A stretch of 64,000 bases of DNA from Pseudomonadota bacterium (GTDB lineage: Bacteria > Pseudomonadota > Gammaproteobacteria > Steroidobacterales > Steroidobacteraceae), in contig JAFAGC010000012.1 in the NCBI GenBank assembly GCA_023423065.1, forward strand, positions 20,512-84,511, given 5' to 3'. Both the position numbers and the translations under genes were made by a program. Shown piece by piece: positions 37,856 through 47,912 of the stretch; the stretch's first letter is position 1; every line of letters starts with the position of its first letter. The notes below the pieces were generated by a model. The model worked only from the letters and a program-made list of their open reading frames with translations. It was not told where the DNA came from and did not search any database.

Positions 37856-39037
37856 TCACTCCATCGCCATGGTCAGATTGGCGGAGCCCTCCAGCCTTCG
37901 ATACGGCACGATCAGTTCGACGTTGGCGCCGTTCTCGGAGCATTCGATCCGCAACTCTCCGTTTTCTCCATGCAACTGCTTCAATCGGGCCCTGAGGTTC
38001 GTCAAGCCCAGGCCCCGTCCGGCCGGCGAGCGGACGCGAGGACCTGCGCCTTGGTCCTGCACCGTGATGTGCAGGCGACCGCCGACGCGCGTGACCCGAA
38101 CTTCGATGGAACCCCCGCCGACGCGGCAGCCGATTCCGTGCCGTACCGCGTTTTCCACCACTGGCTGCAATGCCATGTGCGGAACCGCCGCATCCAGTAC
38201 GTCCGGGTCGGCTTCGATCCGGACACTCAGGCGATCAGCGAATCGCATCTGCTCGATGGATAGATAGAGCCGTACGTAGGTCAGCTCGCGCTCCAGCGTG
38301 ACCTCCTGCGTGTCCATGTCGTCGAGAACGGCACGCAGGAGATCGCTGAAACGCGACAATGCGCGCTCCGCCTGCTTCGCTTCGCCCCCTCGCACCATTC
38401 CCATGATGGCGTTCAGGGTGTTGAACAGGAAGTGCGGCTGCAACTGCAGCTTCAATGCAGCCAACTGCGCCTGGGTGACCTGGGCACGGAGCTCCGATGC
38501 ATTCAATTCCAATCGCAACGACCTTTCGTGGTAGCGAATCGCGGTGTGAATGACCAGGATGAACCAGTAGGCGATGACGGCCTGGTGGAAAGCGAAAATC
38601 ATCAGCACCTTGAACGCGTTGCTCACGCTTTGCGCCCACTCGAAACCCGGACCCCATCCCGCGCTCAGGTGTGAGAACACGACTGCTTCCAGTCCCGTCC
38701 TCACCACACCGAAACACAGGCTGAAAAGAACATGCAGTGAGATTCGCCGCACCCAGACGCGTTTCTCGATCGGAAAGCGCGTGCCGAGCCACAAGATGAC
38801 CAGCGTGAGCGCTGCGGACAGCACCACCCGCATCGTCCAGAACCCGACCTCCTTCCAGAGCGTCGGATCCCCAGTGAAGAATTTTTGCGTGGCGTTCTGC
38901 CCCACGAATACCAGGCCGACGAAGGTCCAGACCCCCAGCCAGATGGCAAAGGTTCGAAGGATCTGCAGGAATCTGGACTGAGTTCTCGATGTTGGCGCGG
39001 TGAGGCCGTGGAAAGCGTCGTGCGACAAAGTGCTCAC
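37856..39037 (-). CDS. LytS-type membrane sensor histidine kinase
   Basis: A 393-residue kinase with four to five membrane helices in the first about 170 residues and no long periplasmic loop, then the His_kinase motif LQLQPHFLFNTLNAIMGM (phospho-acceptor His) and a HATPase domain with N box VVENAVRHGIG and G boxes around RGLGLTNLR. Membrane-embedded input suggests detection of a lipophilic or membrane signal. It precedes the LytTR regulator by seven bases. Confidence 0.92.
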   Translation of the reverse strand: MSTLSHDAFHGLTAPTSRTQSRFLQILRTFAIWLGVWTFVGLVFVGQNATQKFFTGDPTLWKEVGFWTMRVVLSAALTLVILWLGTRFPIEKRVWVRRISLHVLFSLCFGVVRTGLEAVVFSHLSAGWGPGFEWAQSVSNAFKVLMIFAFHQAVIAYWFILVIHTAIRYHERSLRLELNASELRAQVTQAQLAALKLQLQPHFLFNTLNAIMGMVRGGEAKQAERALSRFSDLLRAVLDDMDTQEVTLERELTYVRLYLSIEQMRFADRLSVRIEADPDVLDAAVPHMALQPVVENAVRHGIGCRVGGGSIEVRVTRVGGRLHITVQDQGAGPRVRSPAGRGLGLTNLRARLKQLHGENGELRIECSENGANVELIVPYRRLEGSANLTMAME

Positions 39038-39233
39038 GCGCGCACCGCCAAAGATTCACGGCATCGATCACGGGGCGCCTTGAGTGTGGACTTTCGTGAC
39101 ATGACCCGAAGGTTTGCAGCCGCTTCGATTCGATCCTATACACAAGCATCAGCACAGGCCACTTCGATCGCCCGCCAGGATAAGGAGCGCCGTGCAAGTA
39201 GTTGCACGGCGCTCCGATTGCTCGGCTTCCCTG

Positions 39234-40784
39234 TCAGGGCGCGCCGGACGCTATCTTGCGCAACAGACCCGTGTCACGGTCGACCACGTACACCACGCTC
39301 CCGTCCTCGGCGACGTCGCAGGAGTTCGGCCGCGAAAAGTCCGCGATCGCGAGGGGTCCATCGATGCTTTGCCGGACGGTAGTACCCGTGAAGTGTTCCA
39401 CCGTGCCATCTAGTTTGACGCGCCGGATCAGCGCAGCGGCCGGGCTGGGCGCAAAGATGACGCCATGGCTGTAGCAGATGTGGTTCAGCGGGCTGCCGGT
39501 CTGCGCCACCTCGGAGATGTTTCCACCGGTGATATTGAAGATCACCCCGCTGAACCAGTTGTTGACATAGATCTGGCCGTCGTCATCGCCGACGATGCCG
39601 ATCACATCCTGCAGCGGGGGACCGGAGGCGTAGGTGGAAACGGTGCCGTCCGGGGTAATGCTCAACACCGTCGCGCCGCTGGCACCATAGCCGTACAGCG
39701 TGACCATGACGTTGTCGTTATCGTCCACCCAGACACCTCCCGGTCCGTTCAGTCCGGAGGCGAAGGTGGTCATGACACCCTCAGGGGTGATCTTGCGCAC
39801 CGCGCCGCCTGCAAAGTCGGCGACGTAGAGATTGCCGCTCGAATCGAAATCCGACCCATTGGCCGAATCGAGGCCCGAGGCAAAGACGGAAACCTCACCC
39901 TCAGGCGTTACGCGCAAGATCTGGGTCCCGCCGGCGCCTGCAACCCCGTTCACACCGCCTGACACATAGATGTCGCCATTCGGACCCACCGACACGCCAT
40001 CACTGGTCGTGGGAACGGTCGCAGCCACCGTCGACACCGCGCGGAACGGGCTGGCGGCAAACTGCACGTAATCTAGATAGGTCTCCGAGGAACCGGCCGT
40101 CGACGGGCTCGCAATGGCGACCACGTCCCCTTCCTGCACAGTAACCACGGCGGCGGCGGTCGCATAAGCACCCGCCGTCGGCCGCAAGGTGAACTTGCCC
40201 GCGGGGACACCGTTTACTGTCGCCTCGAGAGTCCCCGCGGTATCGGTGCGGTACGCGATGATCAGCGCCTCCGCGTCCACGGAGTCGTCGGTCGAAATGC
40301 CACGCTCGGCGGACCCCACCAGGACCGTCTTGCCCTTCGAAGCCACAGGGTCAGCAACCGCGCTCGCGCCGCCGGTCAGATTCGCGGCCTCCGCTTCGGC
40401 GCGACCCGTGAAGTTGGCGGTTCTTACGGTGAAGGTGCCCTTGACCCCGCCGATCGTCAGCGTTGCCGAAACCTCGCCCGATGACTCGCTCGAGGACAAG
40501 ACCCGGATCCGGACCTGCTGATCGACTTTGATAGTTCCGGGTTCGCGGCGATATGCCTTGCCATCGATCGAATATTCCCCCCCGGTAATGGACACGTGCG
40601 CCGGAATATTGATGCCCGTCACCGTCACGGGCTCCGACTCGATCTGGGTGGCGGCGGGCACCCTTGTCTTGCTGGCAAAGCTGAATGCGTCGGGCGCCGT
40701 GTCAGGTATGCAACCCATCAGCAGGAAAACGGCCGAAAGCAGCAGCGCGTTCGGCGGGAAGGATGATCGTTTCGTGGTGTACAA
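39234..40784 (-). CDS. Lipoprotein with NHL/SMP-30-like propeller repeats
   Basis: A 516-residue lipoprotein. Lipobox LLMGC (Cys about 25) follows a hydrophobic signal. Residues about 45-110 resemble a bacterial surface beta-sandwich (VSITGGEYSIDGKAYRREPG), about 125-250 a carbohydrate-binding-like module (ending ETYLDYVQF), and 260-516 a beta-propeller with repeated GPNGDIYVSGG, SSGNLYVADFAGG and DDDGQIYVNNWFSG elements typical of NHL/SMP-30 folds. No catalytic residues are assigned. Probably cell-surface. It is upstream of the two-component pair on the same strand, with 196 bases between. Confidence 0.82.
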   Translation of the reverse strand: MYTTKRSSFPPNALLLSAVFLLMGCIPDTAPDAFSFASKTRVPAATQIESEPVTVTGINIPAHVSITGGEYSIDGKAYRREPGTIKVDQQVRIRVLSSSESSGEVSATLTIGGVKGTFTVRTANFTGRAEAEAANLTGGASAVADPVASKGKTVLVGSAERGISTDDSVDAEALIIAYRTDTAGTLEATVNGVPAGKFTLRPTAGAYATAAAVVTVQEGDVVAIASPSTAGSSETYLDYVQFAASPFRAVSTVAATVPTTSDGVSVGPNGDIYVSGGVNGVAGAGGTQILRVTPEGEVSVFASGLDSANGSDFDSSGNLYVADFAGGAVRKITPEGVMTTFASGLNGPGGVWVDDNDNVMVTLYGYGASGATVLSITPDGTVSTYASGPPLQDVIGIVGDDDGQIYVNNWFSGVIFNITGGNISEVAQTGSPLNHICYSHGVIFAPSPAAALIRRVKLDGTVEHFTGTTVRQSIDGPLAIADFSRPNSCDVAEDGSVVYVVDRDTGLLRKIASGAP

Positions 40785-41111
40785 GGAACCCTCCTGAATG
40801 ATGTCGCGCGATTACAGTGGTTAGTCGGTTTCAATCGCGACCAGGCGAATTCTTGTCAGCGGCCGGAAGTCGACAATAGGGATGGGGCGAAGGCGCTTTT
40901 CGAAATGACGAAAGCTCACTTTCGAGGGATCAAGCGCGCGACGTGAGCACGCTTGGCGTTCGCACGGCGCTTCTGCATGCTCTGGATTGCGATGAGCAGC
41001 GACTACACGAATCCGCCGACTCGCGTTCGGCTCGTTCCTGCTGCTGGTAGCCGCCCGGATGATGTTTCGCGCGTGGGCCTGATGATGAACCCGACTCCTG
41101 GCGCGGCGAAC
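40785..41111. other. Non-coding gap of about 330 bases
   Basis: No convincing gene, RNA or repeat is seen between the start of the NHL lipoprotein gene and the end of the fic gene. The 70 bases nearest the lipoprotein gene are less GC-rich and probably hold its promoter. Confidence 0.5.
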
Positions 41112-42305
41112 TCAGGTCTCGGGAAACAGTCTCGGAAACAGGATGTCGAGAGATTCGACTGGAAACCGCAGGGACACAGCACCCTTGGGCGTGTCGGAGG
41201 CGAGAAGTCCCCTGTCGACCAGATCACTCAATACGCGCCTCGCGCTCCGTTCGGGCAGCCCGGCGATGCGCGCGATCTCACCGCGTTCGAACTGACCGCG
41301 GATCAGCGCCTCTTCCAGGAGCCGGGCAGCTTCGGGCTTGAGCTCGTCATGCAGCTGCACGTAGTTGCGCAGCCGGCGCAACAGCGTGTCGAGCTCAAAG
41401 AGGCCCGCCATGAACTGCACCTGGTCGAGCGCCACGCGCAGGAACCAGAGCACGAATTCGCCGAGCGCCGCCTGCGAGAGATTGCCGCGGCCATCGAGAT
41501 CGCCGCGTCGCGGTGAATCGGCGTCATCCATCCTGGACTTGTACTCTCCCCGACTGGTTAGTCCCCGCGCGAGGCCGCGGGAGATGGACCAGAGCCCGTG
41601 CGCACCGATTCCTGCCATGTGAGCCATCGCATGGCTCATCAGTCGACTCACGCGCCCGTTGCCGTCCGGGAACGGATGGATGTAGTTGAAGCGATGATGA
41701 GCCGCGGCCATGGCGACGATCCGGCCTGACTTTCCCAATGGCGCAAGCGCGTAACGTTCCGCGAAATAGCGCATGAAGTCGGGGATGCGATTGCTGGACG
41801 GCGGGGCGTGGCGGCCCACCGCCACATCATGCTCAGGCCGCGAGCGCCAGGCGCCAGGTTCCATGAGGAATTCGCGACCTCCGCCAGACACGCGCAGCAA
41901 ATCTTCGGGCGCATCGCGATAGAACTCGCGATGCAGCCACAGGATGAAATCCGTCGAAGCCGGTTCTGGAAGGCGGCTTTCGGCCGCGAGCGCATCGATC
42001 TGCGCCTGGACGCGCACATGCGCGGCGGCCTCGAGCTGCAGATCGCGGCGCGCCTGATCCTGCTCGAGTTCGCCGGCCAGAGCCCGCTCGATGTCTCTGG
42101 GTCGCGTGTTGTGCCCTTCGATGAGGTTGCTGTAGTACGCGTTCATCATGCGCACCAGATCCGCGAGGCTGGCCGCGGTACGCGGATGAAGCGCACGGGC
42201 CAGGGTGGCACTGGCGGCCGCGAGTTCCGCGACCACGTCGGCTATTGCTTCGCCTGGCTCCTCGAGTCGAGCGGGTTCGATTCGCTGCACGGTTTCGAGG
42301 GTCAT
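41112..42305 (-). CDS. Fic-domain adenylyltransferase-like protein
   Basis: A 397-residue protein. An N-terminal helical part contains the inhibitory motif YYSNLIEGHNT ((S/T)xxxE(G/N), about 58-68), the Fic core has HPFPDGNGRVSR with complete catalytic and anion-binding residues, and a C-terminal winged-helix-like domain (GEIARIAGLPERSARRVLSD) follows. This is the class II chromosomal type: auto-inhibited AMP transfer to a target protein. The C-terminal helix-turn-helix suggests self-control at the DNA level. No antitoxin gene adjoins it, consistent with in-built inhibition. Confidence 0.93.
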   Translation of the reverse strand: MTLETVQRIEPARLEEPGEAIADVVAELAAASATLARALHPRTAASLADLVRMMNAYYSNLIEGHNTRPRDIERALAGELEQDQARRDLQLEAAAHVRVQAQIDALAAESRLPEPASTDFILWLHREFYRDAPEDLLRVSGGGREFLMEPGAWRSRPEHDVAVGRHAPPSSNRIPDFMRYFAERYALAPLGKSGRIVAMAAAHHRFNYIHPFPDGNGRVSRLMSHAMAHMAGIGAHGLWSISRGLARGLTSRGEYKSRMDDADSPRRGDLDGRGNLSQAALGEFVLWFLRVALDQVQFMAGLFELDTLLRRLRNYVQLHDELKPEAARLLEEALIRGQFERGEIARIAGLPERSARRVLSDLVDRGLLASDTPKGAVSLRFPVESLDILFPRLFPET

Positions 42306-42306
42306 T

Positions 42307-42406
42307 TGGCCGATCTCTCGGATCCGAAAGCCCTAGACCATACATATGGTTATGCGATTTCGCCAGCGAAATCAGCCGATCCTATGGCCGATCTCTTAGC
42401 CGATCG
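42307..42406 (-). promoter_or_regulatory. Repeat-rich control region upstream of fic
   Basis: Within 100 bases before the fic start are two perfect inverted repeats, ACCATA-CA-TATGGT (42337-42350) and GATTTCG-CCAG-CGAAATC (42356-42373), and four copies of GCCGATC at 42309, 42375, 42387 and 42399. The last three have an exact 12-base period. The composition is AT-richer than surroundings. It looks like an operator region; the Fic protein's own helix-turn-helix is a candidate binder. Confidence 0.55.
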
Positions 42407-42555
42407 TCAATCGACAACTTCGCCGCCGACCTCGGGTTCTTCGACCAAGCGGCCTCGCGGTTCGAGTGCGCAGAGAATCCCTTCGCTGCTGAGGTGTTAC
42501 CCATGTCATCGGTATAAACCGTTACCGATGTGTCCAGAACGGACCCTTTGAAAAT

Positions 42556-42632
42556 TGGTGGAAAGGGAGGGAATCGAACCCTCGACCCCGGCATTATGAG
42601 TGCCGTGCTCTAACCAGCTGAGCTACCTTTCC
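42556..42632 (-). tRNA. tRNA-Met (anticodon CAT)
   Basis: A full cloverleaf on the minus strand: acceptor GGAAAGG/CCTTTCC, D-arm AGCTCAGCTGGTTAGAGC, anticodon stem-loop GGCACTCATAATGCC with CAT, T-arm GAGGGTTCGATTCCCTC and encoded CCA. The sequence is close to elongator tRNA-Met; a CAT tRNA could also be the Ile type decoded after lysidine modification, but acceptor and loops look like Met. Confidence 0.9.
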
Positions 42633-42913
42633 ACGTCCCAACCGACGGGGAATCCCGCACCGGACTTCGGGCCAGTGCGAAGGGGCCGCGATTCTCTAGG
42701 CCGCGCTCGCGCCTGTCAAGGCAATCCCCGCAGAAACAACGACTTAGACCCCCGGCAAACGCTTGCCGCCGGCGTGCGCAATCGATATCGATCAAGTCGA
42801 ATCTTCAGGGCTGGGATACGCCTCTCAATTCGCCCCTCCCCGGTCAAGTGTGAGCGGAATCAAGCCGATACGCATCAACAGGGCGCTCTGCCGGACGAGC
42901 GCCAGGACGACGA

Positions 42914-45739
42914 ATGCTCATGAAGCGGCTGCAACTCGCACATTTGCCTTTACGGACGAAGCTGATCGCCGCAAGTGCGTTGTCGGCCGCGATGGCGTTG
43001 CTGATCGCCGCGCTGACGCAGGCCACCTTTTCCTATTTCTATACGCACTCGGAAGCGTACGAACACCTCAACTCGGTCGCGCGCGTCGTCGCCGCGCGCA
43101 GCACGGGCACGCTGCTCAGCAAGGATTTCCGCCAGTCGGAAGCGCTGGTCAGCGCGTTGCGCGTCGAACCGAACGTCGAAGAAGCATTGCTGATCGACGA
43201 CGAGAAGCGCGTGCTCATGCACTACGCGGGCAATCGCGCGATGCTCATGCGCAATGCCAGCGGCGAGCCGACCGACATCGAGAAGTGGCAGCAGGCGGCC
43301 TTCGACGGCAACGAGCACCAGCACCGTTTCGATGGGCTGCGCGCGCTTCACCTCGTCTATCCGATCGTCGACGACGGCAAGAACATCGGCCATCTCTACG
43401 TGCGTTCGAATCTCTCGGAGATGCAGGAGACCATCCTCACGCAGCTCGCGATCCTGCTCGGCGGCTCGGTGGTCGCGTTCGCCATCGCGTGGTTGCTCGC
43501 GCGCCGCGTGCAGCGGCAGATCGCGGCGCCGCTGTTGCAACTCATCGAAGTGATGCAGCAGGCCGAACACGGCGACTACACGAAACGCGCGCAGGTCACG
43601 AGCGATGACGAGATAGGTCACCTGCTGCGTGGCTTCAACGGCATGCTGAGCCGGATCGAGAACCGCGAACAGGAGCTCGCCAAGCAGCACGAATATCTCG
43701 AGGCGCAGGTGGTCGAGCGCACCAAGAGCCTCTTCGACGCGAACGCGACGCTGCGCCAGGCGATGAACGACAGCGTCGAGGCCTGCCGCGTGGCCGAGGC
43801 GGCGTCGCGCGCGAAATCCGAATTCCTCGCGCGCATGTCGCACGAGATCCGCACGCCGATGAACGGCGTGCTGGGCATGACCGAACTACTGCTGGACTCG
43901 AAGCTCGACCCGCGCCAGCGCCGCTTCGCGGCGACGATCCAGAGCTCGGCCGACGCGCTGCTCGCGATCATCAACGACATCCTCGACTTCTCGAAGATCG
44001 AGGCCGGCAAACTGCGGCTCGAGGCGCAGGACCTCGACATCCGCCAGGTGGTGGAGGAAGTCATCGACCTCTTCGCGCAGCGTGCGCACCAGAAGGGAAT
44101 CGAACTACTGCTCGACATCGATCCCTACCTGCATCGCTGGGCGAAGGGCGACGAGCTGCGCATCCGGCAGATTCTCATGAACCTGGTGTCGAACGCGCTC
44201 AAGTTCACGGCCAGCGGTCACGTGCTGGTCCGCGCCCGCGGCGTGAATCCCTCGGAGACGCACGTGTCGCTGGTCATCGACGTGGTGGATACCGGCACCG
44301 GCATCCTGCCCGAGAATCAAGCCGCCATTTTCGACGCGTTCGTGCAGGAAGACGGCTCGACCACCCGCCGATTCGGTGGTACCGGCCTCGGACTCGCGAT
44401 CAGCCGCCAGCTCGCGACGCTCATGGGCGGCGACATCACCGTGGTCAGCCAGCCGGGTGTCGGCTCGACGTTCTCGCTCTCGATCACGCTGCCGGCCACG
44501 CCGGCGATCACCTCGGACTCCTCGCAGGGCCTCATGCTCGCGCCCGGCACGCGCGTGCTCGTGGTCGACGACAGCGCGATCAACGTCGAGATCCTCGCGT
44601 CGCAGCTCGAAGCCTGGGGATTCGTCGTCACGACCGCCGCGAGCGCGATGGAAGCGCAGAAACACCTCGACGCGATGCAGGCCGCCAACACGCCGCCGAA
44701 GATCGTCGTGCTCGACTGGCACATGCCCGAGCAGAACGGGGTCGACTGGTTGTTGGGCGTGCGCGGCGACGCGCGTTACAAGTCAATCCCCGCGATCATG
44801 GTGAGCTCGGTCGCGGACGATCTCGAAGCGGGTCTCGCCTCGCAGCTCGCCCCGCTGCGCCGTCTCGCCAAGCCGGTGCGCCAGAGCATGTTGCGCCGCG
44901 CCCTGCACGAGGCGCTGCAGGCCGTCCCCTTCCAGGAAGTCAGCTCCGCACCCGCCATGCTCGCACCGGAGAACGAACCCGTGCTCGATCACCTGTCCGT
45001 CCTGCTCGTCGAAGACAACATGGTCAATCGCACCCTCGCGCTCGAGATGCTGCAGCGCCTGGGATGCGACGCGATGCACGCCGGCAACGGCGTCGAGGCG
45101 CTGGACGCGCTCGAGAAGCAGGACTTCGACGTCGTGCTCATGGACTGCCAGATGCCGGTCATGGATGGTTTCATCGCGACGCGAAAGCTGCGTGAACGCG
45201 AAACCGCCAGGAAGAAGGAGCCGACGCGCGTGGTCGCGCTCACCGCCAACGCGCTCGCGGGCGACCGTGAAGCCTGTCTCGCGGCGGGCATGAACGACTA
45301 CCTGGCCAAGCCCTTCACCCTCGCGCAGCTGCGCAACATCCTGTTGCCGTCGAAGGTGTCGCGCTCGGCGGCCAACAAGGTGACGCTCGATCATTCGGCG
45401 ATCGATGCGGTGCGCCAGCTCGATCCGGACGGCAACGATCGCCTGCTCGCGCGCTTGATCGCGCTCTATCGCGACGACTCCTCGCAGCTGCTCGCCGACA
45501 TCGACAACGCGATGAAAGTCGGCAACGCCGAGGGCGTCGCGCGCGCCGCGCACACGTTGAAGAGCTCGAGCGCCAACCTCGGCGCGACGAACGTCGCGGC
45601 GATCGCGCGGCAGATCGAGCACGCCGCGCGCAACGGCGACCTCACCGACCTCGCCGCCGCGGTGACCAAGCTGCGCGCGCAGCGCACCGTCGCGCTCTCC
45701 GAGCTCGAGGCGCTCGACTCCTCGGCAAAGGTCGCCTGA
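42914..45739 (+). CDS. Hybrid phosphorelay histidine kinase (HAMP-HisKA-HATPase-REC-REC-Hpt)
   Basis: A 941-residue sensor. Two membrane helices (about 17-38 and 174-195) flank a periplasmic sensor region; a HAMP domain and coiled coil lead to the HisKA motif FLARMSHEIRTPMNG, and a HATPase domain with GTGLGLAISRQLA. Receiver 1 (VLVVDDSAIN, VVLDWHMPEQNG) and receiver 2 (VLLVEDNMVN, VLMDCQMPVMDGF) both keep acidic and Lys residues, and a C-terminal Hpt domain carries the His in AAHTLKSSSANLG. It is a BarA/TorS-like multistep relay. The next gene, a REC-AGDEF-EAL protein, starts one base after its stop and is the likely recipient. Confidence 0.94.
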   Translation: MLMKRLQLAHLPLRTKLIAASALSAAMALLIAALTQATFSYFYTHSEAYEHLNSVARVVAARSTGTLLSKDFRQSEALVSALRVEPNVEEALLIDDEKRVLMHYAGNRAMLMRNASGEPTDIEKWQQAAFDGNEHQHRFDGLRALHLVYPIVDDGKNIGHLYVRSNLSEMQETILTQLAILLGGSVVAFAIAWLLARRVQRQIAAPLLQLIEVMQQAEHGDYTKRAQVTSDDEIGHLLRGFNGMLSRIENREQELAKQHEYLEAQVVERTKSLFDANATLRQAMNDSVEACRVAEAASRAKSEFLARMSHEIRTPMNGVLGMTELLLDSKLDPRQRRFAATIQSSADALLAIINDILDFSKIEAGKLRLEAQDLDIRQVVEEVIDLFAQRAHQKGIELLLDIDPYLHRWAKGDELRIRQILMNLVSNALKFTASGHVLVRARGVNPSETHVSLVIDVVDTGTGILPENQAAIFDAFVQEDGSTTRRFGGTGLGLAISRQLATLMGGDITVVSQPGVGSTFSLSITLPATPAITSDSSQGLMLAPGTRVLVVDDSAINVEILASQLEAWGFVVTTAASAMEAQKHLDAMQAANTPPKIVVLDWHMPEQNGVDWLLGVRGDARYKSIPAIMVSSVADDLEAGLASQLAPLRRLAKPVRQSMLRRALHEALQAVPFQEVSSAPAMLAPENEPVLDHLSVLLVEDNMVNRTLALEMLQRLGCDAMHAGNGVEALDALEKQDFDVVLMDCQMPVMDGFIATRKLRERETARKKEPTRVVALTANALAGDREACLAAGMNDYLAKPFTLAQLRNILLPSKVSRSAANKVTLDHSAIDAVRQLDPDGNDRLLARLIALYRDDSSQLLADIDNAMKVGNAEGVARAAHTLKSSSANLGATNVAAIARQIEHAARNGDLTDLAAAVTKLRAQRTVALSELEALDSSAKVA

Positions 45740-45740
45740 A

Positions 45741-47912
45741 GTGAGCGGGACGCCTCCAGCGCCCATCCACGTCCTGATCGTCGACGACGATGCCGGCTCG
45801 CGCCTGCTCATGCGGCGCGCGCTCGAGCGCAGCGGATTCCTGATCTCCGAGGCGGCCGACGGAGCCTCCGCGGTCGCGGCCGTCGAGGCCGGCGAATGCA
45901 ACGCGGTGCTCATGGACGTCGAGATGCCGCAGATGAACGGCTACGAGGCCTGCCGCGAAATCCGTTCGCGGCCGGGCGGCTCGCACCTGCCGATCATGAT
46001 GGTCACCGGGCGCGACGACGTCGCCTCGATCAATCAGTCCTACCAGGCCGGCGCGACGGACTTCCTCGCGAAGCCGATCAACTGGAACCTGCTGGGCCAC
46101 CGCGTGCAGTACCTGGTGCGCGGCGGCCGGCTCGTGCAGGAGCTCGAAGAGAGCGAGAGCCGCCAGCGCGCGATGCTCGACGCCCTCCCCGACCTGCTGC
46201 TCGTCGTCGACATGTACGACCGCATCGTCGATCGGCTCGGAGCCGCGGAAAACCACCCGTTCCTCAACGGCGCCGTGAAGCTCGAACAGAAGATCACCGA
46301 ACTCGTGTCCGGCGACGCGGCGCGCGCGATCACCCACGCGCTCGACGACTGCCGCGTGCGCAACGACCGCACCGAGGTCGAATTCGAATGTATGCGCGAG
46401 GGTGTCGAGCGCCGTTTCGAGACGCGCATCGTCCCCTACGACAAGGGCCGCCTGCTGCTGGTGTTGCGCGACGTTACGGAGCGGCACCGCGCCGCGAACC
46501 GCATCCGCGAGCTCGCGTTCTTCGATCCGCTGACCCAACTACCGAACCGGCAGTACCTGCTGCAGCTGCTCGAGGAGGCGCGTCGCGAGGCGTCCACCAC
46601 GGGAGAGCGCTTCGCGGTCGTGCGCATCAACATCAACAACTTCAAGCGCATCAACGACAGCATCGGCCACGGCGCCGGCGACGCGCTGCTGCAGGCCGTG
46701 GCCTCGAGGCTCGGCACCTTCCTGAAACTCGAATCCGACGGCGCGGTGACGATGCCGCTCGCGCGGCTCGCGGGCGACGAGTTCGCGGTCGCGATCCGGC
46801 ACCTGCAGTCGGATGCCGACGTGCAGAACGTCATCGCGAACATCACGGCCGCGTTCGCGTCGCCGTACATGATCCGCCACCGCGACTTCTTCGTGACGTG
46901 CACGATCGGCATCGCGGTGTATCCGGATCACGGCAGCTTCGCGGACGAACTATTGCGCACGGCGGGCCTGGCGCTGCACGAGGCGAGGACCGCGGGCGGC
47001 AACAAGGGCGTCATCTACAGCGAGCACATGCGCGCACGCTCGGTCGCGCGGCTCGAGCTCGAAACCGAACTACGCCGCGCGCTCGACACCGACGAACTGT
47101 TCCTCGTCTATCAACCGCAGATCGAAGTCGCCTCCGGCCGCATCGCGTCGGTGGAGGCGCTGGTGCGCTGGCGCCATCCGACGCGCGGCATCGTGGCGCC
47201 GGACGATTTCATCCCGGTGGCCGAGGAATCCGGCCTCATCGTGTCCCTGTCCGACCTCGTCATGCGCAAGGCGCTCAAGCAGATCGCCGAATGGTGGCAT
47301 GCGGGCTGCCGCGATCTGCGAGTCGCGGTGAACGTGTCGGGTGCGCAGTTCGAGGCTCCCGGTTTCCCGGACTGGGTGTTCGCGCATCTCGACGAGGCGG
47401 GCCTGCCCGGCGCGTGCCTCGAACTCGAGATCACCGAAAGCCTGTTGATGGTGGATGAAGCCGCGGCCGCGCTCGCCGTCCGGGCCGTGCGCGAGCTCGG
47501 CGTGCACGTCGCGATCGACGATTTCGGCACGGGTTATTCGTCACTCGCCTATCTGAAGCACTTCCCGATCGAGGCGCTCAAGATCGACCGCTCGTTCGTC
47601 GCCGACCTCGGCCGCGACTCGAACGACGCCGCGATCTGCGCGGCCATCATCGCGATGGGCCGCCAGCTCGGCCTCAAGATCGTCGCCGAGGGCGTGGAGA
47701 CGAAGGAGCAGCTGCAGTTCCTGGCCACGCACGGCTGCACGCTCGCGCAGGGTTTCTACATCGCCAGGCCCGTCGAGGCGGCGGAGATGGCCAAACTACT
47801 GAGAATCGGCACCCACGAGAAGCCGATCGTCGACCTCTCGGTGACCGGCAAGGCCGGCACGGACGTCCCCCTGGCCGACTACGAAGCCGAACTGCTCCTG
47901 AAAGCCCGCTGA
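45741..47912 (+). CDS. REC-PAS-GGDEF-EAL cyclic di-GMP protein
   Basis: A 723-residue cytoplasmic protein starting GTG. Receiver domain about 8-125 (LIVDDDAGS, VLMDVEMPQMNG, LAKP), PAS-like about 140-260, a GGDEF domain whose signature reads RLAGDEFAV (Gly1 replaced by Ala), and an EAL domain with intact EALVRW and DDFGTGYSS. Cyclic di-GMP hydrolysis is very likely; synthesis is uncertain, though AGDEF proteins with cyclase activity are known (for example VCA0965 of Vibrio cholerae). It is one base after the hybrid kinase gene and so is the probable phosphorylation target. Confidence 0.93.
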   Translation: MSGTPPAPIHVLIVDDDAGSRLLMRRALERSGFLISEAADGASAVAAVEAGECNAVLMDVEMPQMNGYEACREIRSRPGGSHLPIMMVTGRDDVASINQSYQAGATDFLAKPINWNLLGHRVQYLVRGGRLVQELEESESRQRAMLDALPDLLLVVDMYDRIVDRLGAAENHPFLNGAVKLEQKITELVSGDAARAITHALDDCRVRNDRTEVEFECMREGVERRFETRIVPYDKGRLLLVLRDVTERHRAANRIRELAFFDPLTQLPNRQYLLQLLEEARREASTTGERFAVVRININNFKRINDSIGHGAGDALLQAVASRLGTFLKLESDGAVTMPLARLAGDEFAVAIRHLQSDADVQNVIANITAAFASPYMIRHRDFFVTCTIGIAVYPDHGSFADELLRTAGLALHEARTAGGNKGVIYSEHMRARSVARLELETELRRALDTDELFLVYQPQIEVASGRIASVEALVRWRHPTRGIVAPDDFIPVAEESGLIVSLSDLVMRKALKQIAEWWHAGCRDLRVAVNVSGAQFEAPGFPDWVFAHLDEAGLPGACLELEITESLLMVDEAAAALAVRAVRELGVHVAIDDFGTGYSSLAYLKHFPIEALKIDRSFVADLGRDSNDAAICAAIIAMGRQLGLKIVAEGVETKEQLQFLATHGCTLAQGFYIARPVEAAEMAKLLRIGTHEKPIVDLSVTGKAGTDVPLADYEAELLLKAR

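Noticed and set aside
42556..42632. tRNA-Ile with lysidine-modified CAT anticodon
   Set aside because: Acceptor, D-arm and variable-loop sequences resemble elongator tRNA-Met more closely.
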